Positions 1-10,165 of a stretch of DNA of 64,000 bases are shown here, in pieces (the stretch's first letter is position 1; each line of letters opens with the position of its first letter). A program made the translations under genes and the position numbers. Source of the DNA: Lepturacanthus savala (Eukaryota > Chordata > Actinopteri > Scombriformes > Trichiuridae); contig CM060477.1 in assembly GCA_030544235.1 (NCBI GenBank), forward strand, positions 26,756,038 through 26,820,037, given 5' to 3'. Below the pieces are notes generated by a model. That model made no database searches. It was not told the origin of the DNA and saw nothing but the letters and a program-made list of their open reading frames with translations.

Positions 1-319
1 TAAGATGTGGTCGCTTTAGCACGGAAGCTCTCTAGTGTTCCTCCACCCTCTCACTCTCTGCACAATTCGTCTGCCAAGAATTACACACCACTGCCACACT
101 TGTAGTGTCATTTGTCTTAACACAGTTGCAACAATACTATCTGGTGAAGATGGATTATCCCCAGGAATGGATTGGTATACTCTACCACTAGTGTACGCAG
201 CAGGTCTCCAAACAATCTATTTGACATTTGAGTATTCTTATTTCACCATACTATTTTACACATACACTTAAATTTATTTACACACACATAACATATATGT
301 ACATGGTGTCGACGTATGT
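1..319. other. Unassigned flank
   Basis: I see no gene here. The sequence is mixed, low in coding signal, and leads into the minisatellite that starts near 320. It may belong to the retroelement whose LTR lies at 1164-1500, but nothing in the bases proves this. Confidence 0.4.
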
Positions 320-790
320 TTGAAGTAGCGTTACCTTAGTCAGTAATTTGTCTGCTAGGTTCTGCCCTACTTCCTGGACCAGTAATAAGTAGCGTTCTTC
401 TCGGCCTCTCCCGTTAGACTGCCCTACTTTTTCTCTTTATCATGGCGTTTTTGTCGGCTTTACCCATTAGACTGCCCCACTGGAAGTGGCGTTTTTGTCA
501 GCATTACCCGTTAGACTGCCCCACTTCTCTTATCTGGAGTAGCGTTTTTATCGGCTTTACCCGTTAGACTGCCCTACTCATCTTTAACTGGAGTAGCGTT
601 TTTATCGGCTTGACCCGTTAGACTGCCCTACTCATTATATACTTTTGTGTCGAAGTAGCGTTTTTATCGGTTTTACCCGTTAGGCTGCCCTACTTCACAC
701 TATTTATATACTCTTGTGCCGAAGTAGCGTTTTTATCAGCTTTACCCGTTAGACTGCCCTACTCCACACTGTTTATATACTTATTTAGAC
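320..790. repeat. Minisatellite, about eight 45-70 bp units
   Basis: About eight tandem units start near 324, 390, 443, 483, 537, 591, 652 and 721. Each begins with a core like AGTAGCGTTTTTATCGGC and ends with CCCGTTAGACTGCCCTACT, followed by a variable spacer. The unit edges are inverted (AGTAG at the start, CTACT at the end), so every unit could fold as a hairpin. Spacer length grows towards the right. No coding frame is kept. It may be part of the leader or interior of the minus-strand retroelement at 1164-1500, which is inference from position only. Confidence 0.85.
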
Positions 791-1029
791 AGCTGTTATT
801 AGCCTTATGCAAACATAAACATGCAAACATATAACACAGACAAGTTACACATGCAACATAGATGATCACATTGAACTCATGCTAACTCAGCCATGAGCAA
901 TACAGTAAATATTTGTTTAGTAATAGTGTTTTTTTAGTCTCTAGGTGTTTTAGGAGGAGAACATACATACGAACTGTATCCTGCTGAGTATGCCATCCAA
1001 AGCCAGAATCAACATGCGCCAGGTAGAAT

Positions 1030-1500
1030 TTGATAAAAAGGTTTCTGCTTACCTCTATATGTTACACAGACCGGCACAGCTGACTCGACCCCTGGATGCA
1101 CCCCAACGAGAATCCAGCCGCTTCTTGTAGTTCTCAAATTCCTCCTGGCTGGCTCACCAATTATGTTGTGGAAAATCCTGGACTAGGCCAATAGACAGCC
1201 CCGGATCCACAACGTAGAAGTCTCCAATGCTCTCAGTCGATGATTATAATATAACTCTTAAACTTTTGTTCAAAAACCCAATAACTTTGTTAAAATCCAA
1301 ATGGTTTTGGAAGAAAAATAGGCAGAGTCCTTGATGGTTCAAAGTGATGAGATTTTACTCCAATACCATTGACTTATACAGAAGTACAACTTAAATAGGT
1401 ATTAAGCACAATCTCGAGTCATTCCCATGGGATAAGACTTGTACAGTCAAGACAACAGAGACAAGACAAACGTGACAATACAGGACAAGACTGAATAACA
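1030..1500 (-). mobile_element. Minus-strand LTR with adjoining leader
   Basis: The LTR is 1164-1500 (337 bp) with TG...CA type ends: on the + strand it begins TGTTGTGG and ends AATAACA. Read on the - strand it has a TATA-like CTATTTAAG near 1398-1390 and ends CCACAACA. Just beyond it (1163-1150, minus strand) comes TAATTGGTGAGCCAGCC, the position and look of a tRNA primer-binding site, then a leader with a possible splice donor (GAGGTAAGC near 1055). The target duplication expected of a solo LTR is absent at 1164, so this is the 5' LTR of a retroelement whose body ran leftwards. I cannot tell the family (Gypsy-like or endogenous retrovirus). Confidence 0.6.
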
Positions 1501-1553
1501 TCTCCAGGGTTTGACCTTTTATACGTTAAACTTTGATTCGATTCCGTTTACAG

Positions 1554-2201
1554 ATGAAGCTGTGGTTGTTCCTGCTGCCAGCCCTGCTGGCTCTGTCCTC
1601 GGCCAGTCTTCAGGACGTCGAGAAGCAGAGATCACAGAACACAAATGGTAAAAACACTGAAAAAACCCAGCTCTCTGAGCTGCCATTCACAATAGAGTGC
1701 CTCTTTCAGCTGTTTCTGAGTAAGAGTGTGAGAAGGCAGACTACACCTAGGTGATTTTGAACTATAAAAGCAGCTGATTTTTATAGATAGATCATGCAAG
1801 TTAAACTAAAATAGCTAAATGTCTTTAATGAAAAATGTATACTCCTCTAAATAAAAGCAATATTCTGATTGTTTTATACACACTAACATTGTTTCTGTCT
1901 TTTCCCTTCCTTTTGTGCAGTCTCCTTAGACCTAAAGGACACACTTCCTGAAAATGATGACAAGCTATCGGTGTTATCATCCCCTTCCAGTCGCAGGAAG
2001 CGGAGTGCCCAGAAACACAATCTGAGATGGGTGACCTTCAAAGGCAAAATCCCTACAAATGCTGTTAAATTTTACGATGATTATGTGAAAAGATCCGACT
2101 ACATCTGTAAATATCGTTGTCACCTGGCAGGTATGTGCCTAAAGCTGGTAATTACTGCTACTACCCCGATGGAAGTAAAGAGCGTCATTCAACCAGTTTG
2201 A
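1554..2201 (+). pseudogene. Natterin-like gene fragment, two exons
   Basis: Exon 1 (1554-1647) follows an acceptor-like TTTACAG and opens with an ATG and a hydrophobic signal peptide of about 18 residues. A GT donor at 1648 and an AG acceptor at 1919-1920 join it in frame to exon 2 (from 1921), which carries a basic RRKR cleavage site and then a segment resembling the start of the fish natterin family (a run with W-V-T, two Y-V-K-R-like motifs and paired Cys). Natterins are secreted fish proteins; the venom natterins are toxins and many paralogues are not. The frame that follows about 2131 stops at 2201. A neighbouring frame between about 2140 and 2205 looks more like the family, so an indel is likely, though CAGGTATGT at 2128-2136 could also be a splice donor. 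The pore-forming aerolysin-like part is not in the next kilobases, so I treat the locus as truncated or broken. Confidence 0.55.
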
Positions 2202-2904
2202 GACCAAAATGAAAATTAAACCAGTTGGCTTCATTTTACCAAAGGAAAAAAAGGTCTTCATTTCTGTTTAGCTTGGAATCCTAAAAACTTGCAAACAATT
2301 AAATCTTAACAAGTGAAAATATCTTAGTGTTGATACAATTTGTTTTAGCCATTTCAGTCTTGTTTTCTTAAAATAAGATTACTTTTTATCTTTTTTTTTA
2401 TCTAATATTATGGAGTTTTTATCTCATAATTATAGCTTTGAAAAACTTGAAATAAGTAAAATTATGTCACTATCTAGGTGGATAAGTCAATTCAAGATAA
2501 TTCTACTCTACGGATTATGTACTAAATACAAGAAAATTCCCCTGAGAAGATTTCCTATTTTGTGATTTAGTTCCCTTTTGAATCAGGGCTATAAAAATAT
2601 TTCATAAACTAACTAAACTCTCCAGATTAAATCAATAATAAATTACTAAAGTAAAGTAACCAGCATAGCAGGATGATCATTGTTTCCTCTAAAATCATTA
2701 CTATTTAATATGATCTGATCAAGATATTGATATTATTTTAGAAGTTAAATGAAACTATATCCTTTTGCAAACTGTAGCTTTTAATCCAAGTACAATTCAC
2801 ATCGGTACTTAATAACCTTTTTACCATTTGTTGGTTCTATTCTTCAATTTTCAGTCATTTCAAGCCTTATTAAATGTTAAACATAATTATTCTTCTCTTT
2901 CCAT
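2202..2904. other. Intergenic, nothing recognised
   Basis: AT-rich sequence without a long frame, repeat or RNA gene that I can see. A pyrimidine tract with TAG at 2889-2910 resembles a 3' splice site, but the sequence after it does not continue the natterin-like fragment. Confidence 0.5.
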
Positions 2905-2934
2905 ATGTAGCAGGATGGACTCCTCCTTGGCTTG

Positions 2935-4345
2935 AGTGATTGGGGCTGTTTTATTGGCCTTCTCGGCTCTATCCCGAGAGGGGGCGCTATATAAAGAGCA
3001 GAGGCGTGTACTCTTCAGTCTCTCACTCACTTGCTTTGGGGCACGCCCACTTCCGGCTGCCCGTGCCGGTGTTGCCTTTCCCTAGCCGCAGTCTGATGAT
3101 CTTGGGTTGCTCCTCCTGTTCTGCACTGCGCCACGACTCATTTGGCGGCACTTTATTATCACCTTATCGTGGTGTGATTAACTTCTGCTGCAACCACAAA
3201 CTCACTCCATCAGCCCGGCCTGGTTGTTGCTCTGCTGTTGTTCTGCCAGCTTTGCCGGCTGCATGTCCGCTGCCTGCTGTTTTTAACCTGCCATGGTGCT
3301 CCGCTACGACCTACTGATCGCTCCCGTTGCAGACTCAGCGAGTTGGTCGGCCTGTGTTCAGGACAGTGCATGGCTGGTTCACCGTCAGTGGTGGGATTCA
3401 TGACAGCCGTTTTACTACGTATTTCTATTGTGTTTATTTTGGGGATCATTCTTGGGTTGGGCCATTAACAATTTTATGTACTTTGACCATTCATATTTTA
3501 CATGTGATTGTGTTTTTTGTTTTGGTTTCTCTATTAGTCCTATCCTTTAACTTTATATTTGGTTAAAGTTTATTATTTTTCCTTAGTTGATTGTGTTTGT
3601 GTAGTTTGAGTTCTGTGTGGGTCTTTATTGGTCCTCGTATTGTTTATTGTGTTCGTTCTGTAATAACTGTTTGATTTCTGTCGCAGTGCTGAGAGCTACC
3701 GGTGGTGGGCCCTGGCGTCCTGGTGGTGGGTTCCCTGTGTGTGTGTGTGTGTTCGTGTCGTGCATGTTATGGTTTTTGGTTTTGTTGTGTGTTCTCTTTT
3801 CCCTTTTTCCACAGCGCGGCGGGGCGTGGCCTGGGACGGTCTGCGGCTCAGGACGAGACACAGCTGCCAGAGATCTGCAATCACCAGGTCCCATATATAC
3901 CCGGAAGCAACGTTACACCGGCGCCGGAGTATACTAGCCTATGTCGCCAGTGATCTATGACCAAGCCTCGTCCCGGTACCAGTCTACATGTTCGCCGACG
4001 TTTCCCTGTGTTTTTGGACTATTCCCCTTTTGTGCACTTACCGTTTTTTCCTTTTTCGCTACAGCTCCTCCTGCCTTCTTCCGCTTCACGTCGTCCCCTA
4101 CTCCAGAGAACCTGGCTCCCCTGTTCCTGGCTGCCTTCCCCCAGCCAGCGCCCTTAGTTTATTTGTGCACACCTTTTGTTGGAATAAACCTCTTTTTGCA
4201 CCGTACGCCCGTCTCTGTCTCTGCTCTGGGGTTCCGCAAAAACCAAACCGTCTCAGTGCAACCCTCTTTTGGTTTTGTTTTGGTTGTTTCTCCCTTATGA
4301 TTGGGCTAATTTGCGTTGTCCAGAACTCCTCACATTCCCCTGCCG
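2935..4345 (+). mobile_element. Unclassified retroelement-like block
   Basis: The block is GC-richer than its surroundings. It has a promoter-like CTATATAAAGAGC at about 2988-3000 and a poly(A) signal AATAAA near 4181-4187 followed by a T-rich and CTCTG-rich stretch like the R-U5 part of fish LTRs. A good splice donor (GCCGGTAAGT) lies at about 4341-4350. No reverse transcriptase or other domain is readable. It could be a very long LTR or the leader of a retroelement. Clear TG...CA ends and a target duplication were not found, so the class is open. Confidence 0.35.
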
Positions 4346-4349
4346 GTAA

Positions 4350-5089
4350 GTCTCAGCACCTGCAGTTTTCTGATCCTTATTGTTTCACTACACGAAAAGT
4401 GTTTGTTTTTTTGGTCTTTTTAATAATTGAAATAAATAAGATATATATAAGATATATATATTGACTTGAATCACGTCTTGTCTCTTTGTTAGCAAACCCT
4501 TTTGCTGTTTGTTCTACACAAACCTTTAATCTTAAGGTGAGATTCCCTACGTAGCATTGTTGTGCAACTTATCAATTACTAAATTCTCATTTGCCCCTTT
4601 TCATTTGTGTCCCTCTCGCCACACATACCTCTTCCTGTTCCTCTGCAGCCTCAAAAAAACTCAAACCATGTCCTGATCAGTCATGAAATGTCTGCATGTC
4701 AGTCTATTTTAGTCTTAGCTTGTATAATAAACCATAAACATTTAATTTGACAGTCATTAAACACTGTGTGGCAGGATAAATTAGGACCTATGCGAAATAT
4801 CAGCTCAGGTGCTCTCTTAGCACAGGCATACACACATCTTTTGAAACTGCCTAGATAAGATTGGGTGCTGTTAACTAGGGTCCCCCGGGTCCCAATAAAT
4901 TGGTCTTTTTACAAAGCATAGATTAGACTGGACATACACACACACTCGTTTATCTGATCCTGTTGGGTCATATGTCAAATAACCACACTCTCGGGACCAC
5001 CTCTTTCTACATGTGATAGGCATAGTTTCAACTCCAAGAAATCTTTTAGGCTTGCCAGCCTTGCTTCGCCTCATGCGGAGCACCAGAGG
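4350..5089. other. Intergenic, nothing recognised
   Basis: Apart from a short ATATATAAGATATATATA run near 4440-4460 I see no gene, RNA or recognisable repeat. Confidence 0.45.
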
Positions 5090-5443
5090 AGCTTCCCATC
5101 CAACTTGATGGAGCTTGAGAGATGCTGCAAAGAAGACTGGGCAAAATTTCCCAAAGATAGGTGTGCCAAGCTTGTGGCATCATATTAAAAAAGACTTGAG
5201 GCTGTATTGAGCAAAGGCTGTGAATACATCTAAATATGGTTTCTTAGTTTGTTTTTTTTTGTTTTTAATAAATTTGCAGAAATCTCAAAAAAAAAAAAAT
5301 GTCACATTGTCATTATGGGGTTTTGTGTGTAGATATTTTGAGGAAAAAAACAAAATGAATCCCTTTTAGAATAAGGCTGTAACATAACAAAATGTGGAAA
5401 AAGTGATGTGCTGTGACTATTTTCCAGATGCACTGTAAACAAG
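5090..5443 (+). pseudogene. Tc1-like transposase 3' end and right TIR
   Basis: The stretch 5090-5235 reads, with stops and shifts, like the last residues of a Tc1 transposase (segments such as LMELER and RCAKLVAS are readable in one frame). It is followed by the usual AT-rich 3' tail and by a Tc1-type right inverted repeat from about 5375 to the terminal ATGCACTGTA near 5430-5440. The rest of the element, including the DDE core and the left repeat, is missing, so this is a 5'-truncated relic. Confidence 0.65.
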
Positions 5444-6066
5444 GTTATTATTATATATTTAAAAAGGTAATGATTTAAACTGGCTGGGTCTGAGGCATGA
5501 AAACTCCAGTGCTGAAAAGTAGCCCTGTGGCTGCAGCAGGGCAGCTGCTTCACAAACATTGGACCTCAAAGATATTAGTGCTTGAATATCAGAAAGCAAA
5601 AGTCTTGAATCCAAAAATCCAGTATTAAAATCATACCAAAATGAAAATGAAAACTCTCATAACACTGTGTTGCTCCAAGGTCCAGTGGTTTTTGACAGTG
5701 GCTTCACAGTTTCTCAAATTTTAAATATTGTATAATTTAAAGGGGGCTCTATTTTGCCATTTCCTCAGTTTAATATTTTAAATTTCATGGTTTATCAAAA
5801 TGTGGATTCTTTTTGGGTCCAAAACTATCTTACTACTTTCTACCCCTCCCCTCTCTACCTCTCTGTCATCAGTATGATACACATTCACAATCACTGTTAT
5901 ATACTCGTTTATATGAATATAGGTAGAAGTACAAAATCTTGACAGGCCTATATTTTTATAGGCCTTTACTGGGGACCCCAAAGACAATTACATGCAATTC
6001 AATTTTATTTACATAGCACCATTAACAATGGACTTGTCTCTCTTACTTCTGTCATGATGGACAAGG
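5444..6066. other. Intergenic, nothing recognised
   Basis: AT-rich, with no supported gene or repeat. Small open frames here have no features of a protein family. Confidence 0.45.
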
Positions 6067-6415
6067 TCAGTCAGTCAGTCATTTTCTATACCTGCTTATT
6101 CCTCATTAGGGTCACATGGTCTGCTGGAGCCAATCCCAGCGCGTTACGGGGAGAGGCAGGGATACACCCCAGATGGTCGCCAGCCAATCATGGGGCACAC
6201 ACACCATTCACTCACACACTCACACCTACGGGCAATTTAGAGTCTCCAATTAACCTCAGCATGTTTTTGGACTGTGGGAGGAAGCTGGAGTACCTGGTGA
6301 AAACCCACGCAGACACGGGGAGAACATGCAAACTCCACACAGAAAGGTCCCAGACCCAGGACCAAGGAGGTCTTGAACCTGCGAACTTCTTGCTGTGAGG
6401 CAACAGCGCTAACCC
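6067..6415 (-). mobile_element. tRNA-derived SINE, copy 1
   Basis: On the - strand it is a fish SINE: a head with a pol III B-box-like GGTTCAAGACC, a body with TTTGCATGTTCTCCCCGTG and GGAGTTTGCATG, and a tail of GACT repeats (seen as GTCAGTCAGTCAGTC at 6067). The head here is cut near CTAACCC at 6415. Four more copies lie at 36871, 44628, 52443 and 57089. Short frames inside it are not genes. Confidence 0.8.
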
Positions 6416-6634
6416 AAAGAGATTAATAATTAAGTTACCGAGTACTTAACTAGTATGAGATAGATGCAAAAATCACTTTTTGGGTGGCTTAATGTTTGTT
6501 GTATAAGAAAATGAGACAAATAAAACAAAATGAGACCATAAAACACCACTTTCTTAACATACTGTACTTGGAGTGGTAAAGTAACAATATGGTTTAGTTT
6601 TATTTGCTAAATCACAGAATTTTGAGTCCCGACC

Positions 6635-7023
6635 TGTTGGAGCCAAGTTTTGTGTTTAATTATTCTATAATTTAGATTAATTATATGGCATGAGAATAGT
6701 CATATGGACTTATTAATTGTTTATGTATTTAGCCTTTTGATTCACTAACTTATTAGCTCAGGTCAGCTGTGGAGAGAGGAAGAAGCATGTTTAGAAGAAG
6801 GAAGAGGGTTTTTTTTTTTTTTTTAACCTGAAGGTGAACACAATGAGAGAGGATCGACACAGTCACAGACCTGATGTTTAATTGAGAGCATTTTTGTTGT
6901 TTGTTTTTATTTTTGAAAATAAAAAATGGAAAGAAAGAAGAAACGAGCGACTCCATCCTCTTTTAATCATTTGAGTCAGCCGCTGTTCAAGACAAGAAAT
7001 GATGATCCGCACTGATTTAAACA
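6635..7023 (+). mobile_element. BEL/Pao retrotransposon 5' LTR
   Basis: The stretch from about 6641 (TTGTGTTTAATTATTCTA) through the GAGAGCATTTTTGTTGTTTG segment near 6884 to ATCATTTGAGTCAG (about 6966-6979) is repeated at 27871-28195 with substitutions and indels. It opens TGTTGGAGCC. The 3' edge is either GACA at 6994 or AACA at 7023. The right copy lacks about 40 nt before the GAGTCAG segment. This is the left LTR of the element that the Polinton later entered. Confidence 0.75.
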
Positions 7024-7153
7024 TTTGGAGCCATGACAATGGAAGTGAGGACGCACCGGAGCGCATCGCGCAATAATCAGTCTACTACTGAAAACCTGTG
7101 AGTAAATCACTTAATGGAAGAAATGTGATGTGTAAACGAACTTTAAAAGAAAC

Positions 7154-8096
7154 ATGATGTCTGCAGAGAGTAGCGCAAAGGAAAAGGAGTTAAAAACTCT
7201 CAGCTCAGCGGGCAGAGGGAGACTGGGCACGTGCACGCGCAAAATGAATGAGCTTAAATCACTGCTTGGAGACGGTGGAAATCAAGAAAAGGTGATTAAC
7301 GGTGTCGAACAATTAAAAGGGATGCTCAATGAATTTAAGGACATTCATGCTGTTGTTCAAATGCTTTTATTTGATAAAATTAAGTAAAATGAGAGAGTGG
7401 ACTGGTTTGAGCCTAAAATGTAGACATTTGAAAATTTCCTAGAGGAAGTGGATTCTTGGAAAACGTCTTCTCTGGATCCTCAAATGCTTGTTGAGCCTCA
7501 TGACAGTATTTCCAATGTATCTAAACAATCCATCAAATCAAAATGTTCAAAACAATCAGCTACATCTTCATCAATATCCTCAACCTGTCTTAAAATAGCC
7601 TTGGAGAGGGCTGCTCTCCAGGTATGCATGTCTGCATTAAGAGAAGCATGCAGTTGAAATGGAGAAAACGGACTGCAAGCAGAATTGGAAAGAATGGAAC
7701 TGGAGGCAGATATTGTTGCATCTGAGGCAAAACTAAAGGTTTTGGACAGTTTCCTTGAAGGCTCTGAGGGACAATTTGTCGTGAATGAATATCTGGACAG
7801 TTACATGCAGGAAAGTAAGGCCTCAGTGGACGAATTTGAACCCTCCCCTGTTAAATTTAAAGAGATGACAGTCCTTCCTAAAACACCACTTCAGAAATTA
7901 TTGAATCGACCACATGCCTCTGAGCCACCTCAAGGTCAGGAGCCACAAACCCTGCATCACCCGGAGAGTGACAGTTCTGAAGAATCCAGCTCAAGTAATC
8001 AAAGTATTAATTTATTGTTTGTAATTCAGAGACAAAGTGAGATTGCAGACACACAGCTGATCATTTCCTGGATAATTGTGAAATGTTAAAGGCTCA
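7154..8096 (+). pseudogene. BEL/Pao gag region, frame-broken
   Basis: Three consecutive open segments (7154-7387, 7448-7657, 7685-8089) lie between the LTR and the protease region. They are rich in charged residues and helices and occupy the place of BEL gag (DUF1759-type). Stops and frame changes separate them, so the product is not made intact. The assignment rests mainly on position within the element, and only weakly on sequence. Confidence 0.55.
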
Positions 8097-8359
8097 ACGC
8101 CATGACATCAAGGTGAAACAACTGAAAGAAAATGGCATCTGTTTTGGCTGTTAAACCAAGGGACACGAGTAAAACTTGTAAAGAAGGATGACATGACAAC
8201 TCTGTCAAGGTAAACACCCCAGCATACTACACATAAACAAACCTGCAGATAATCAACCGTCTTATGAAATAATGAATGCAACAAAAAAAAATCTATCAGT
8301 GGAACACTCTTTTCAGTTGATAAGGAAGAGGATACCAGGGCTGGAAAGGACTGCAAACT

Positions 8360-9355
8360 TTCAAGGAAGCAAAACAATACTATGCGTTTGTGGACCCTGG
8401 CAGCACAGCCACATTCTGTACAGACAACCTTATGCGAAAACTAAATCTAACAGGAAGAAAACTAAACTTATTCTTCAAACAATGGGTCAAAATAAACCGG
8501 TACTGTAAGAACTCTCTTAGATTGGGTGGTAAATGGACCACTCAATTCATCTTCAGCAATGGATAGGTTTGGACGGCCAGTGGCATCAGTGAACTGCATC
8601 TCTGTTGAACAGTTGGAAACCCTCCTTGTAAACCAATATCACCATGACTTTCCAGAGAAAGAATATGACGGAAAACGTCAAATGTCAGTGGAAGATCGCA
8701 AATTAATGCAGCTAGTATCAAGTGCAGCCACCCTAAAAGATAATCATTATTACTTACCTTTGCCATTTCGTAATAGTGATGTTGTCATGCCCAACAATTA
8801 TCAGATTGCTGAACAGCATGCACATTATCTTATTAGAAAATTTAAGAAATATGTTATATGGAGAGGTATATACATACTCCACCATGGAATGCACCACAAA
8901 TGTAAAAAGACCATCAGATTAGTGTTTGACTGTACATCATCATACAAAGGAACATCGCTCAATAATGAACTCTTACCTGGACCAGATTTAGCCAACTCAC
9001 TTCTTGGTGTCTTACTGAGATTCTGACAGGAACAGTTTGCCATCATGGCAGACATTGAAGGGATGTTTCACCAGGTATGAGTGTATGAAGAAGACTCAAA
9101 CGTTCTGAGATTTCTATGGTGGCCAGAAGGTGGTACAGACCAAAGTTTAGAGCAGTACAAGATGAAAGTTCATCTGTTCGGGGCGGTCTTTTCACCAAGC
9201 TCTGCTAATTTTGCACTGCAAAAAACTGCAGAGGACAATAAAGACAATTTGATGCAATGGCAATTGACACCATCAAATTATACTTTTACGTTGATGACTG
9301 CCTAAAATCTGTGGCAACAGAGGAACAAGCTGTTAACCTCATAAAAAATCTCTGT
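8360..9355 (+). pseudogene. BEL/Pao pol, protease and reverse transcriptase N-part
   Basis: A frame at about 8377-8470 contains V-D-P-G-S-T-A-T, like the aspartic protease domain of BEL elements. The segment 8526-9026 reads like the region before and into the reverse transcriptase, and 9257-9355 carries the catalytic Y-V-D-D. Between them the reading frame changes several times, so the gene is dead. The reading stops at the Polinton target site (GATTTG, 9356-9361) and resumes in matching order after 24740, which confirms one split gene. Confidence 0.75.
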
Positions 9356-9361
9356 GATTTG
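9356..9361. repeat. Polinton target-site duplication, left (GATTTG)
   Basis: GATTTG directly precedes the left TIR. The same six bases directly follow the right TIR at 24740-24745. A 6-bp duplication is the hallmark of Polinton integrase. It falls in a codon-aligned position in the host BEL pol. Confidence 0.95.
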
Positions 9362-10050
9362 AGTAGTATATATAATGTGCTTTTGCGCGTGCACGTGCGC
9401 GTGCACGCTCGTGCATGTGAAGAGCGTGCGTGTGAAAGGTCAGGGGTTGCGCGTGCTAGTAATCGGATTCCCTTTCCCGCGTTTTTCCTCTGACAGTGTC
9501 AATAGCCCACCTACAGTGGATTATCATGTCCTGAAGCAAAAAACCAAATGGTTGAAAGTCTATAGTGGTGCATTGTGTTTACTTTTTTAATTAGCCCATC
9601 GGGGGGAATGTCTCAACAGGTGTTGTAAAAAGCCTCCATTCTTTGAAACTCGATAGTGGGGGTATTGTGCTTACTTTGTATTTTACCCATCCCCTGAAGT
9701 CTCAACAATGCAAACCCGAATGGCGGGAACTCTGTAGGGGGCATTGTGTTTACTTTAATTTACCCACCCCCATGAAGTCTCAACAGGTGGTGTGAGCCCA
9801 AAATGTGGGATACTCTGAAGATGTTTCCATCCTGATTCACAGAGAATGTTATGGCATCAAATTCGCTTAAAGATTCACAAGTTTTTTTTTTTTTCCCCGC
9901 CATCCAAACAGTCTAAGACAGCACTTGACATGGAAACAGATGTACTTACCCCAAAATCAAAGAAGAAGTCTCTATCACTAATCAATGACGATCCGCGTGC
10001 ACGCAGTGCGGGGGGGGGGTTGTATGTTTGCGCCTCCCACTGGGGGTGTG
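9362..10050 (+). repeat. Polinton left terminal inverted repeat
   Basis: 689 bp, matching the reverse complement of 24043-24739 up to GGGGGTGTG. Differences seen include two pairs of substitutions (around 9450-9460 and near 9531), a few single changes, and a G-run that is shorter here (10010-10019). Near its outer end lies a long alternating GCGCGTGCACGTGCGCGTGC stretch (9384 onward). The repeat contains three internal degenerate copies described separately. Confidence 0.95.
9554..9815 (+). repeat. Three tandem subterminal repeats in the TIR
   Basis: Units start near 9554, 9645 and 9726. Each has, in order, a TATAGTGG/TGTAGGGGG-like start, CATTGTGTTTACTTT, a TACCCATC/CACCC box and GTCTCAACA. 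Units are 80-91 bp and degenerate. The mirrored set is in the right TIR. Repeated boxes near a protein-primed terminus could be binding sites for replication or integration proteins; that is inference. Confidence 0.75.
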
Positions 10051-10067
10051 GTTAGGATTTTTAAAAC

Positions 10068-10074
10068 TATAAAG
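10068..10074 (+). promoter_or_regulatory. TATA box of the left gene block
   Basis: TATAAAG at 10068-10074, 18 bp inside the TIR edge and 98 bp ahead of the first ATG at 10166, which itself has a full Kozak context (GCCGCCATG). A right-hand TATA box in a mirrored position (23974-23982) supports both as early promoters. Confidence 0.65.
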
Positions 10075-10165
10075 ATCAACCTGTATGAAGGAAGGGGTCT
10101 AACATCATTGTTGGTTGACGATCCGCTCATCTTCCATACTGTCGACGCATCAGAAAACTGCCGCC

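Noticed and set aside
320..790. Array looked CRISPR-like
   Set aside because: Units vary in length and sequence, spacers are not unique, and the window is eukaryotic.
3210..4464. Several overlapping frames of 80-160 aa in the GC-rich block
   Set aside because: Frames overlap on both strands with low-complexity composition and no domain.
4871..5083. Basic 70-aa minus-strand frame
   Set aside because: No recognisable family, no promoter or splice signals.
6054..6403. Open frames inside SINE copies (also 36823-37074, 44650-44970, 52551-52829)
   Set aside because: They are translations of the repeat body, with near-identical peptides in each copy.
9257..9493. Frame crossing the left TIR border
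   Set aside because: It joins the BEL reverse transcriptase to the Polinton TIR by chance. The real border is at 9361/9362.
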